Notes under the pieces: model-generated
Database searches by the model: none
What the model was told of the DNA's origin: nothing
Seen by the model: only the letters and a program-made list of their open reading frames with translations
Position numbers and translations under genes: made by a program
Assembly (NCBI GenBank): GCA_039105265.1
Contig: JAPFFF010000002.1
Coordinates: 2,046,001-2,110,000, forward strand
DNA: 64,000 nucleotides
Origin: Tritrichomonas musculus
Taxonomy: Eukaryota > Parabasalia > Tritrichomonadida > Tritrichomonadidae
Direction of reading: 5' to 3'
Part shown: one piece after another, positions 29,611-39,198 of the stretch
Layout: each line of letters starts with the position of its first letter
Numbering within the stretch: position 1 is the first letter of the stretch

Positions 29611-32600
29611 ATGGACGAGACGACAACAAAATTCATTGGAGACATACAATTTAAGGTAGGAGATGCTACTCGTAAAGGAAGTGAATTATTAACGCTGAGT
29701 GATTTGGATGGATATGCACAAGGAGGAAGCTGGTTTGAAGAAGTAGAAGGTTATCCTGAATATGAAATCAAAAATGAGAACATAACAGCCTATAAAGATG
29801 AATCACTGTCGACGGCTAACTACAACATCCTGAAAATTAATATGTCAAATGACGTACTAAATAAGATAATAGCTGCTCCTGACGTAACTGTCGTATTCAA
29901 ATTCATACTTAGGAAAGAAGTGATATACGATTATGAAGGCAATCTAGTGAAAGAATTTACTGCGTACGTTGAAAATCATCAAGCAAAAGGTCCGTGTATT
30001 ACATGTCGTACTGATCTTAAATGTATGGTCACACATTGGACTACATTCGGCCCTGAGTTCTTTATAGCATTTGATACTAGACTCGGTGTGAATCCATATT
30101 CATTATACATGAATGGGGAGCTATCGATACAGTACTTACTAAAGCAAGACTCGATGGTTGCGAAGAAGCCAGTAGTCAAGTGTGATGTAATAGATGCTTG
30201 TAATGCTCTTCAGTTGTATGAATCAGATGTTCATTACTTTTATAAACCAAGTGTCGTAACTACAGAGAATGTCGACTCAGTTGATTACTACAAGATGATA
30301 TATCGAATTCCAAATGATTATACAATACCCATTAACCTTAATTTTACATTTACTGAACACTGTTTTGGTAATAGATGGAGCCTAATATGGGATGGAACAA
30401 AATGGGTTGGAGAGAACATGCAAGGACGTAGCAATGGGAAAATAGAGAGCAGTAAGCAATATCTTCGTGTAAACCAAAATAATTATGGAGCAAGTGGATG
30501 CTATGTCAGATGCAAACGTAGTGAATGGAATAAGATGTTGCTTGATGATACTAATGAAAATTTCATGAAAGTGATGTTCGCCAATGGCACTACAAAGTTG
30601 TTGTTCAAAGATGGTACAGAGGCAAATGGTTCTGCACATAGCATAGAAATAGATAGATGTGATTCAACAGTAGAGATATATACTAAAGAAGGATACGATT
30701 ATTTACCGCTACAATTACAGATCCAAAACAGTAATAAAGAAGAGGTAGAGTCGTTGTTGAACCGTATAGACAAAATTGTTTACGATATGTCACTTGATGG
30801 AGCGAGTAACAGGCTTACTTTTAGATGGGATGAACTACATAAGAACGAACATTATGGGTACGACATAGATTTGATTGCTGAATTAGATAGTATTGAAAAA
30901 ATTAACTATTATTGGTCCAGCAGTAACATTAACATCGCGACTAGAGATATCGAACTCTATTTACGTCAACAGTACACGGATCCTATAGAAGAAGTTAACT
31001 GGGATCCAACAACAAATGCTTTTAAGTACATTATTCAACAACAATTTTATGAGATTACTCCAAGACCAGATGCAGCTACAACTTTGTATACGGACTTCAA
31101 TATTACTTCTTCGAAGATAATTACAGCTGATAACATTATGACTATGCGATCAGATCTAAACATGGTTACAAATACTGTTGATGTGGTTTCTTATGACGTG
31201 AAAGATATAAAGAACAATGTAGAGACATTGAACTCAGAGATGGCAGAACAAGCAGCGAAGACAAAATATTTACAAAAAGAAGTGGATAATGTAGATATGA
31301 AAGCTAACATAGGTATTGCTTTAGGTGCTGTTGGTTGTGTATTAGGTGCTACTGGTATAGGTGTTGCTGGTAAAGCATTATCATTTGCATTTAAAGCAGC
31401 ACAAACTGGGGGTAGGGAATTAATAAATACTGTAACCAAGGTGTCTGATGTTGGTACAAATGTTGTAGAAGACATTGCTGGTAAGCTCACTGACGAACTA
31501 CCTGATATTGGAGCTGATGTATTCTTTGGTGATATGGTATCTATTCCAGTTAGCAGAATGATGCGTTCGTTATCTAACAAAGATAAACTAAATAATATTA
31601 TAGCTTGGTGCGATGAGGAGTATGTACCTGTTAATGAAATAAACTTTACTGATGAACTTGATGATCCGTCCAAAGTAGCCATGACATTAACATCAACAAT
31701 GGATATGTGTAAGAGATTCCGTCATACGATGAAACCAATGATAAAAACATTAGCGACTACTGTAGAGAAGAGTGTGTCATCAACAGATTTGGTTAGAGAT
31801 GACATAATAGATGTTGTTGGTAAATATGTCAATGGCGAGGTTCATTTGGAGGCAGAAGATGTTATCACAGATGGAACAATCAAAGCACGATTTTTGGTGC
31901 AAAAAGTTAGTGAATACAATGATGTTGATTATGAAGAGAATATAGTTACTATTAATATTACAGGTGGAACAATTAATTACCAAGGAACAACTGATTTTCC
32001 TAGCTGCACTATGAATGACAAAACATTTGTTATATCAAACCCAAATAAACATAGGGTTGGTGGAATACAGATAAAAGAAAATACTGCAAAAAGAAGAATG
32101 GAATTTACTACAAATGATTTAGCCTATACTTGTGATATAGATGCTTTACATAAGAAGATAGATACATTACATGAGCAGATAGAAAAGAATGATACAGCTC
32201 TAGCTACTACATTAAATGAATTCCCAACTGTTGATGAAGTAAATGAAGCATTAGATGAATTAAAAAATAATATGGTTAATATGGATAACCTGTATACAAA
32301 AGAGGAAGCGGATGCAAAATATCGAAGCAAAAATGATTTGATATACAAAGAATCTATTGAAGTGCCATTTGAAAATGTACAAGATAGTGCAGGAACGTGG
32401 GAAGTCAAAATAAAATTGAATAGTGGAACTCGTCTTGTTGGAACAATTTCAAATAACGATGGCTTTGTAAAAGAGTTTGATTTTTTGTTTGATTATAATG
32501 GTGTTATCACTGAAGATGGAGATGTAAATATAGATTTTGATATTGATGGAACAACTTATTACTTAACTTATTATAAAAGTGATATAAATGGTCAGTGCTT

Positions 32601-33267
32601 TTATATCGAAAACGGGACAGAATATTTTGATACCAAATTAATATTAGCGGAAAAAATATTGAAGCAAGATAAAATAGCATTGAAAAGTGAGATTCCTGAA
32701 CCTGTTGATTTGACCAATTATGCATTGAAAAGTGAAAATGATGAACTGAAGACAAATTTAAATAATTATATTAAATCTCATCAAGATCTAGCCAAGTTAG
32801 TAGGTGATAATGTTACTAAAATCGTAACAATGAACAGTCAGATATCAAATCTACAACATGAGAACGAATCATTAAAAGCTAGGTTAGATGCGTTAGTGAA
32901 TAAATTAACACTAATTAAGTACACATTCAGCGTACTGAATAGTAATACCATTCGTTATCAATTCGAAAAACAACTTGACGAATATGATGGAACATTCTAT
33001 TTGACTTATAACGAAACCAAAGATAATGTCACTAGTGTAAACGAAATCAAAATCAATATATCATTCAACGCTAATAATACGCCTACATATGAATATCAAT
33101 GTGAACCAACTAAGATCTGGTTAAACAATATTGAATTTCCATTAAGTAGTAGCAATCTCATGATCAATGCAACAGCTAATTACATATTGATTAACTCGAC
33201 ATTCTTTACATCAAATGGTATCTTAGCTGAAGATAACACTAAGAATGAAATACATACATTACTGTGA
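29611..33267 (+). CDS. Giant fibre-like protein 2, 1218 aa
   Basis: Starts 28 bp after gene 1. It shows a beta domain shared with gene 1 (LIWDGTKWVGENMQG; later QQQFYEITPRPDAATTLYTD), a coiled coil, then a Gly/Ala-rich hydrophobic segment (~563-597). A ~125-residue module (~727-855) is nearly identical in M6. Phage-fibre-type repeats follow (LYTKEEADAKY, IPEPVDLTNYALK), then a coil and a final beta domain. The M6 homologue spans 59150-54353 but ends differently. The region around residues 40-60 (WFEEVEGYPEYEI) faintly resembles NUMOD4. Predicted receptor-binding or fibre component. Confidence 0.7.
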   Translation: MDETTTKFIGDIQFKVGDATRKGSELLTLSDLDGYAQGGSWFEEVEGYPEYEIKNENITAYKDESLSTANYNILKINMSNDVLNKIIAAPDVTVVFKFILRKEVIYDYEGNLVKEFTAYVENHQAKGPCITCRTDLKCMVTHWTTFGPEFFIAFDTRLGVNPYSLYMNGELSIQYLLKQDSMVAKKPVVKCDVIDACNALQLYESDVHYFYKPSVVTTENVDSVDYYKMIYRIPNDYTIPINLNFTFTEHCFGNRWSLIWDGTKWVGENMQGRSNGKIESSKQYLRVNQNNYGASGCYVRCKRSEWNKMLLDDTNENFMKVMFANGTTKLLFKDGTEANGSAHSIEIDRCDSTVEIYTKEGYDYLPLQLQIQNSNKEEVESLLNRIDKIVYDMSLDGASNRLTFRWDELHKNEHYGYDIDLIAELDSIEKINYYWSSSNINIATRDIELYLRQQYTDPIEEVNWDPTTNAFKYIIQQQFYEITPRPDAATTLYTDFNITSSKIITADNIMTMRSDLNMVTNTVDVVSYDVKDIKNNVETLNSEMAEQAAKTKYLQKEVDNVDMKANIGIALGAVGCVLGATGIGVAGKALSFAFKAAQTGGRELINTVTKVSDVGTNVVEDIAGKLTDELPDIGADVFFGDMVSIPVSRMMRSLSNKDKLNNIIAWCDEEYVPVNEINFTDELDDPSKVAMTLTSTMDMCKRFRHTMKPMIKTLATTVEKSVSSTDLVRDDIIDVVGKYVNGEVHLEAEDVITDGTIKARFLVQKVSEYNDVDYEENIVTINITGGTINYQGTTDFPSCTMNDKTFVISNPNKHRVGGIQIKENTAKRRMEFTTNDLAYTCDIDALHKKIDTLHEQIEKNDTALATTLNEFPTVDEVNEALDELKNNMVNMDNLYTKEEADAKYRSKNDLIYKESIEVPFENVQDSAGTWEVKIKLNSGTRLVGTISNNDGFVKEFDFLFDYNGVITEDGDVNIDFDIDGTTYYLTYYKSDINGQCFYIENGTEYFDTKLILAEKILKQDKIALKSEIPEPVDLTNYALKSENDELKTNLNNYIKSHQDLAKLVGDNVTKIVTMNSQISNLQHENESLKARLDALVNKLTLIKYTFSVLNSNTIRYQFEKQLDEYDGTFYLTYNETKDNVTSVNEIKINISFNANNTPTYEYQCEPTKIWLNNIEFPLSSSNLMINATANYILINSTFFTSNGILAEDNTKNEIHTLL

Positions 33268-33288
33268 AATACAAAAAGTTGATAGATA

Positions 33289-33514
33289 TTTTTTCGGGTG
33301 TAGAATTCAAAAAACACCATTAGAAAGCTCAAAAACTACTCCATACCTTGGAAATGACATTGGCAGAATAGTGAAAGTAGAGAGTGTGTACTTACGATAG
33401 GTTTTCAGAGGGTATTTGGCCGGGTAGCGAGGCCCAAGCGAAGGTGTACCTGAGCTTGGTGGCGAGCAGTGTAGGCGGTGGCGAAGTATGAGACACCGCC
33501 TATACTATACTACT
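33289..33514 (-). repeat. Right terminal inverted repeat of M2
   Basis: It ends CTATACTATACTACT, the exact inverse of the left terminus, and is near-identical to 9237-9459 over its length. It begins 21 bp after the stop of giant fibre gene 2, so the right arm has no non-coding leader comparable to the left one. Confidence 0.93.
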
Positions 33515-33519
33515 AGTGA
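33515..33519. repeat. Target-site duplication of M2, right copy (AGTGA)
   Basis: Same five bases as 9232-9236. Together with the restored fibre frame across the junction this marks a clean integrase-mediated insertion. Confidence 0.88.
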
Positions 33520-33667
33520 TTCCATTACCGTTTGAACCTACTACGTTTCCATTCGATGTATCACCTTTGATAACATAATTATCGACATATCTTTTAATGT
33601 ATTCGTTAATTAATCCGTCAATGGTATTTGTTTTTGTTATGTGTCCGCTCGGCTCAATCGTAAACAT
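33515..33667 (-). pseudogene. Fibre-like protein, 5' part of gene split by M2
   Basis: ATG at 33667, then 51 codons in frame with 6460-9231 once M2 and one AGTGA copy are removed. The peptide starts with MFTIEPSGHITKTN and ends in a Gly/Asn-rich stretch just before EEQLNEAV. It is divergent from the gene at 33690, with 22 bp between the starts. If still transcribed, translation would run into the M2 terminal repeat. Confidence 0.85.
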
Positions 33668-33689
33668 TCAATTTATTAGAAACTAAACA
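33668..33689. promoter_or_regulatory. 22-bp bidirectional start region in M1
   Basis: Start codons of the split fibre gene (minus, 33667) and of the unknown gene at 33690 (plus) are separated by 22 AT-rich bases. This is the same tight head-to-head arrangement as at 24310-24327, 39967-39983 and 61103-61120. Confidence 0.45.
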
Positions 33690-35984
33690 ATGTCAAAACA
33701 AGATAAAAATAATTCATCTGATAGCTTTGAATTAGATTTGAGTAATATTGATGATGAAACAATATTTGACAGTGAGGTATCTAAACCTGATGATGATGAT
33801 TCTGAACTAGAGGACCCGATAGATTATTTTAGGAACACGTTTCTCAATACATACAAACTAGAACACCCCAATGATTTAATTAATTTGTTGTATTTGATAC
33901 AAAACAATGAATAAACAGGAAGAAGTGTGGGAAAGATTCGTGAAATGAAAGTCAAGTTTCGTCGATTTGTTTCATTGATGAACAAAATCAATGCAGGTAT
34001 TAAAAGTAAAGGCAATCAATTCCTTAGTTTAAGAGAGTACACAACAGACAAAAAAAGCCTTGACACAATCATCAATTACTTCAATATTGTTGTCAACGAT
34101 GATTTAAATTATAGCTCTGACGGTTTTCGTTCATCACCCATCAAACCACCGAGAAAGAGTCAAACACCACAAACCACCAAAGGAAGAAGAAAGAGAACAA
34201 GCATTCATGAACCAACACTTGATACTAATAAACGAAGAACACCAAGAAGAAAACGCATAACTCCGAGTGATGATGAAAATGACTCGACAATACAATTGCC
34301 TAAAGACAGTGAAGATTCATTACTTAATATAACATTAAGCGAATCAGATTCTGAGTCATTAATATTGAAAAACGATGATTTATCTGATTCTTTTATTGAA
34401 CCATCAAAGGAACACAATAAAAATAATTTTTCAACTAATAAAATGGCAGACGACAACAACAATAATAACGGACCTCTTCAATCATTATATGATGATGAAT
34501 TAGATGATTGGCAAGATGATAAAGAAGCAGCAACCGAAGCATACAGATATGCAAGAACACCTGCAAAACAACCATACAGATATGAGGATAATGAAGAAGA
34601 AGCACAAGAAATTAAATCACCTTTTGCAAGGAAATACAAAGGATATGCAGAAGATAACAAAGCAGATGATGAACAACTTGATGAATTAATAAGAAATGCA
34701 AAGCAACCTACAAAGAATACTCGCGGACGTCGTGATAAAAAAGATATGCCGCTTGTTAACTCAACATTAAAGGATTCATTTGACAAGCTTGAAATACCTC
34801 GTGTTGGTGGTAATATATCCTATTACAGAGATAAATTTATTGATATGATTATTAACGGAAACTTTAGAATCAAATACATTCCGAATGCAGCTTGTCGTGA
34901 TACAGCAATTGAATACTGTAAGAATTCAGTTGATAAAGACGGTAAACCAAGATATCGTTTATTACCAGAAAATGCCAAAGACCCGTTAGGAAACTCAATA
35001 ACAGACTTGAACGGTGATAAAGTTGATGATGTTATTTTAATTGATAGGAACTGTCATCCTTCAATCATTAACGGATACAAGCTTGTATTTGCTTCTCCTT
35101 ACAAGAAAGTTTGGAAATCTGTTATTAAAACAAAACAAGAAAGAAAAGAAATGCCGTTCAATAAATGGATTCAATCATTATTTGATAAAGATATCAAGAA
35201 AATTGATTGGGATGCTGGTCAATACAAATTAACAAAGAGAAAAGAAATGCAAGATTTAGAAAATTATTACGGTCCTATGGGTCTGGGAAAAGCAAGAGTC
35301 AGCAAACGTATTACACCAAGTTCTTATTGGTCATCAATCTTTTCTAAAGTCTGGAAAGTGTATTGGAATGACGAACAATTCTTTGTATTATCTCCTTTGA
35401 AGAAACTCATCAATTACCTTGCTGTATCAAATATGTTATTTGCTTATCTCTTTGATGCTCCTTTCAAAGAAATCATTCAAGACAATAAGTTCAATGGAAA
35501 GATATTAACATATGAACAATGGATATATTGGAAACAACAGAACAACAAAGAATATGTTTCAGTATTAGGAAAGAATGTTCAATCATATGTTGAGAAGATT
35601 ATTGATAAAGCTATTGATATCACATCAGGAGAATTAAAGGCTGAACCAAGTCAATGGGGTAAACAATTTACTGAATTAATGCATTACATTGATTATGTTG
35701 TCTTTGGTGTTGGTTTCAATGTTGATGTAAGTAAGCAAGAAGGATATAACAGATTGAAACGAAATGCAGAAGGAATTAAAGAAGCATCGCCAGAAGATAT
35801 TAAGAACGTTAAAGATAATTTCATTAAACGAATCACTGCAGCAATAGAAAGAGATATATATCCAAATTGTGGATACACAGCATTCAAAGCACAACTCAAA
35901 GAAAGTAAATTGCAGAACAAAAATAAATATGATAATTTTGCTGTAAATCTTAAACCATTACATCAAAGAATGAATAATGAATAA
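33690..35984 (+). pseudogene. Large unknown Maverick protein with in-frame TAA
   Basis: The frame opens at ATG 33690 with an acidic Ser/Asp-rich N-terminus and meets TAA at 33912-33914, then stays open in the same frame to 35984. It continues with a helical part, a basic Arg/Lys-rich linker with Ser/Asp tracts, and a folded C-terminal domain of ~400 residues (IKYIPNAACRD... DPLGNSITDLNGDKVDD... FGVGFNVDVSKQEG). The TAA may be a nonsense mutation. Alternatively the functional gene starts at ATG 34444 (MADDNNNNNG), which has a TTTTTCAACTAATAAA leader like true starts here. Family not recognised. It ends base-to-base against the convergent gene at 35985. Confidence 0.5.
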
Positions 35985-37112
35985 TTAATTTAAATCAAAA
36001 CCTCCATTATTGTTATTATTATTATTATTATTTTTGTCATTTGGGTCTGAAACGATTCTAAAACTATAACGTTTTGTTGATTGTGGTTGTTTCTTCTGGT
36101 CTTGCTGATTATCAAGTGAAGTTGACAAGTCTTCAAAAGTATTATTATTATTATTATTTATGTTTTGTTGTCGTTCAGAATAATTTGATGTCTTATTATG
36201 ATTTGGTGTTTCAAAATAAAAGCCTTGTGATTGATTTTGATTTCCTACATGCCAATCGTCTTCAATTTCCATAGGTTCATAGCTTGTTGGATAATTTGGT
36301 TTTGTACTTATTGCTGATGCTGAAAAATGAACTTTGTTATCATTTTCTTTTGATTTATGCTTTCTTGGTGGATTGGGAGTTAATGATTTAATATTTTCTG
36401 TTGTTTCATTTTCTGTTGTTTCGTTATCAGGTTTTATATTTGGTTTGAATATAGGATATTCAGTGAATATAGTATCATTTCGAAAACCTAAATGTGCAGG
36501 TTTCTTCGGTTTATAATTCGTATTTTGATTTAAATCGTTCATTGTTTGTATTCTAATATCATTGGTGTCAGAACCTGGTTCTGTGTTATCAATGAAATCA
36601 ATTATCGGTATTAAGTTTGGATTATCATAAACGGTGAATGATATATATGTTTTATTTGCATTAGGATTATAGCCTATATCAGCTGCAGTTATTATATTAT
36701 TAAATGCATTCATGAATACCTCATAAGTAAAAGCAAAATTTACTCTATTAAAATAAGCTTCACCATCATATTCTACATAATAATTTGTTATATCTTTAGG
36801 TGTGTTATCATTTAATAATACAAATACAGGTTCTTGAAATCCTGGTAGTATCTTTCGTATAAATATGTATGACGGACTATAAATTCCATCACCAATTAAA
36901 TATAACATCCATGCAGGTCTAGTCGTTAATGTTGTACCTTTATAAATACTTTGAACTTGCCTCGGAAATGTAAAAGTTGATGGAAAAATATAAATTGACC
37001 TTGATTCAGTAGTCGTAATCATAGCAAATGCAATCGGTGCTACACCATTAATTTTATAATTGCTCATATCAGCCAATTGATTCGGATTTAAATAAAATAC
37101 ATGAGAATCCAT
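35985..37112 (-). CDS. Beta-rich protein with Asn-rich tail, 375 aa
   Basis: The N-terminal ~190 residues alternate hydrophobic strands (IAFAMITTTESRSIYIFPSTF, AWMLYLIGDGIY), consistent with a jelly-roll-like or capsid-associated fold. The rest is disordered, rich in Asn, Thr, Lys and Gln, with poly-Asn runs coded by an ATT/AAT microsatellite at ~36007-36033 and another near 36146. ATG at 37112; its stop abuts the convergent gene. No counterpart found in the other copies. Function unknown. Confidence 0.6.
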   Translation of the reverse strand: MDSHVFYLNPNQLADMSNYKINGVAPIAFAMITTTESRSIYIFPSTFTFPRQVQSIYKGTTLTTRPAWMLYLIGDGIYSPSYIFIRKILPGFQEPVFVLLNDNTPKDITNYYVEYDGEAYFNRVNFAFTYEVFMNAFNNIITAADIGYNPNANKTYISFTVYDNPNLIPIIDFIDNTEPGSDTNDIRIQTMNDLNQNTNYKPKKPAHLGFRNDTIFTEYPIFKPNIKPDNETTENETTENIKSLTPNPPRKHKSKENDNKVHFSASAISTKPNYPTSYEPMEIEDDWHVGNQNQSQGFYFETPNHNKTSNYSERQQNINNNNNNTFEDLSTSLDNQQDQKKQPQSTKRYSFRIVSDPNDKNNNNNNNNNGGFDLN

Positions 37113-37124
37113 TTTGAATAGTCA

Positions 37125-37745
37125 TTAATAAATCAAAAGACAACTGAATATAAATGATTCAGGTTCAATAACATTTCCTTTCATGTCTGTGAACCATAAA
37201 TGATACTCTTTTTTTGTATTGTTCAGACACTCATATTTTCGATATTTCGTTTGTCGTCTGTTAGCAAGCATAATGAAATGGTCGCAGAAAGGCATGAATT
37301 CAACGATATCTGAATGAACCATCAAATCACCAACAATATGTTGATTGACAACAGAACCACAATACTGAACAACAATGTACTTCTTGTTGCGACTATAAAC
37401 GAAATCATCAGGAAGATTAAAATCTTTTGATTGTGTGTGATAGTATCGTTTAGTTGTGTTTTGTTTAGCTTTCATTTTGCGTTTTATAAGTCAAAAAGAA
37501 TATTTTATAATCATCATTCAAAGCATCTATTGATGAACAAACATATTTTGTGTACATGATTGGTACAGTTATTATTGTTTTATTCTTCAGTGTTTTGTTA
37601 GTTTGACGCAAAGGATTTAATAGTTTACATTTAACGTTTCCAGACTCATAACAAATGAATTCAGCGAGTTCATTGAACACTCTTCTTCGCTTTTCGTGTT
37701 TCTTTTCTGTTTTTCCGTAATCGGTATGAATGAGTATTATATTTT
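37125..37745 (-). pseudogene. Penton-like minor capsid remnant of M1
   Basis: Two overlapping minus-strand frames meet at 37465-37475. The first contains IITVPIMYTKYVCSSIDALN, resembling the N-terminal strands of the 23578-24309 protein (IDIPWKCPYVKYYVSSIN). The second ends in HLWFTDMKGNVIEPESFIF, resembling its last strands. The middle is shorter than in M2. Upstream the frame runs antisense into the M3 capsid fragment, so the true start was probably lost at the junction. Two separate overlapping genes remain possible. Confidence 0.4.
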
Positions 37746-38584
37746 TTGGTTTGTATGAAACTCTACAATTTTTGGAAGACAAAGAAATTGCTGAAGAAAT
37801 GCCTTCTGTCATCCCAATATCAAGAAAATTCACACAAATAGGCCGTCCATCTGTCATTGTTTCTCATTATTCCGCCAAACCAACTCCTTCACAAAAACTT
37901 CATATCGAATACCAAAGATACAAAGGCGCAAATGTATATGATGACGATGTTTTGGAACATCCAACAATTGATTTCGGATATACTGACGAAGAATTTACAA
38001 AATATGGAGTTTCAAGAGATGATGTCAATAAAAGAGAATTTGCAGAATTAATCGCAGCAGCAAATCCAGACAAACCATTGGATCCAGGAGATACTGTCAA
38101 AATTATCAAAAGTGAATTGAAAGGCGCCTTACTCGCCACAACAAAATCGGACAACATAAATACAATTACTCATTATGCCCCGATAGAAGCGGGTGAAGAA
38201 ATATCGGACTATAAAATTGGTAAACCAGTATTTTTATCAGGCCATGTGTATAAAAGAGACCAACAAAAAAATATGTTCGTCAGTTCGACTGCAGAAGACA
38301 CCACAGACTGTATTTGCTCTGTAATCATAGACGGTTCATGGAAGGTATTTGTTGGTGTCATTGTAGAGGTAGATTCAGAAAACGGATGCGTCAAATTCGC
38401 TTCACACGGAGACGTTCTTTTTGCTTGCGATGACGCTAATTTGTATCAAATAGGAGATGTAATTCTATATGACGGAAGGATTTTGGACGAGGATTTAGGA
38501 ATGACTTTGAAGATTCAACAAAGTATTGTGGGAACAGTCAGTGCAAAAATAAACGAACATACATTAGCTATTTTCATGCGCTAA
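37746..38584 (+). pseudogene. In-frame hybrid: MCP fragment fused to fibre tip domain
   Basis: Codons up to ~38010 resemble the middle of the M6 capsid protein: FLED, then KFTQIG versus HQFTQIG, a PTP-containing linker, and FGYTDEEFTKYG versus FSYTDEEFAELG. From ~38150 to the stop the product matches the C-terminal domain of the M1 fibre (THYAPIE, AEDTTDCICSV, FASHGD, YQIGD). Two virion genes have thus been joined without breaking the frame. The apparent ATG at 37730 lies in sequence antisense to the M1 penton remnant and is unlikely to be an original start. The stop overlaps the convergent HNH gene by 11 bp. Confidence 0.6.
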
Positions 38585-39161
38585 TTAAATCATGCTGCTC
38601 CATAAATTTCCTAATAACTAATGAAACATCTTTATGATTTTTATCTTTCATTCTAACGGATCGACAACCAGTTTTATTTATATTGATATTTAGTATTCGG
38701 TAATTTGAATCATTATCGTAGTAAAACACTCCTTCATGGAAATAATAATTTTCGAATTCATGATGTTCTGTTCTTGTGTCATAAAAATCTACTTTAATAG
38801 ATTCATCTGGAATAGAATCAACATATTTCGCTTCTTTATTATTGTACGATGTTTTATTACCATTATTAATGGAACAAGTCGCCCATCTTAAATTTTCCAA
38901 ATGATTATTATCACGATGTTTGTCTTTATGGTCTATTTGAGTTTTATGTTCTGGGTCATCATTTGGAAGAAACTGTTCGGCTATTAATCGATGCTTGTTA
39001 TAAGAGCGTCCATTTAATGATACTCTGACATATCCATTACCACGATTTCCTTCTTTGACGATATAATGGTCTGATTTTCTACGAATTGTGAATGGATATT
39101 GGTTCAATATTTCATAGTCATTTTCGAAATCTTTAAGAGGGACAAATTCTATTGTTGCCAT
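38574..39161 (-). CDS. NUMOD4-HNH homing-type endonuclease, 195 aa
   Basis: Third copy of this family. NUMOD4-like N-terminus (FVPLKDFENDYEILNQYPF), HNH core (QIDHKDKHRDNNHLENLRWAT) and a C-terminal Tyr/His-rich domain ending FMEQHDLISA. ATG at 39161. As in M1 it converges on a fibre gene; here the two stop regions overlap by 11 bp. The frame is intact. Confidence 0.8.
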   Translation of the reverse strand: MATIEFVPLKDFENDYEILNQYPFTIRRKSDHYIVKEGNRGNGYVRVSLNGRSYNKHRLIAEQFLPNDDPEHKTQIDHKDKHRDNNHLENLRWATCSINNGNKTSYNNKEAKYVDSIPDESIKVDFYDTRTEHHEFENYYFHEGVFYYDNDSNYRILNININKTGCRSVRMKDKNHKDVSLVIRKFMEQHDLISA

Positions 39162-39198
39162 TTGCGTTGAGGATAAAAAAATATTATGTATGAAAGTT

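Larger units (their letters stand above)
9237..33514. mobile_element. Complete Maverick/Polinton M2, 24,278 bp
   Basis: Both termini, the TIRs and a 5-bp target duplication are present, and the interrupted host gene can be aligned across the insertion. M2 encodes integrase, packaging ATPase, major capsid protein, penton-like protein, polymerase, HNH and GIY-YIG nucleases and two giant fibre-like proteins. Genes from 10449 to 18729 run on the plus strand. The genes at 18893-19936 and 20053-23206 run on the minus strand, and the giant fibre genes run plus. Near-identical TIRs suggest recent insertion. The one clear defect is the frameshift in the polymerase. Confidence 0.93.
33515..37745. mobile_element. 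Maverick M1, right part
   Basis: Continuation of M1 after M2: first 51 codons of the split fibre gene, a large unknown plus-strand gene, an Asn-rich protein and a penton-like remnant. The right boundary is a recombination-type junction near 37730-37760, where minus-strand penton-like coding meets a plus-strand capsid fragment of M3. No AGTAGT terminus is visible there. Confidence 0.7.

Noticed and set aside
29720-29800. NUMOD4 domain at the start of giant fibre gene 2
   Set aside because: Only WFEEVEGYPEYEI resembles it and no HNH core follows; likely chance or a very remote relation.
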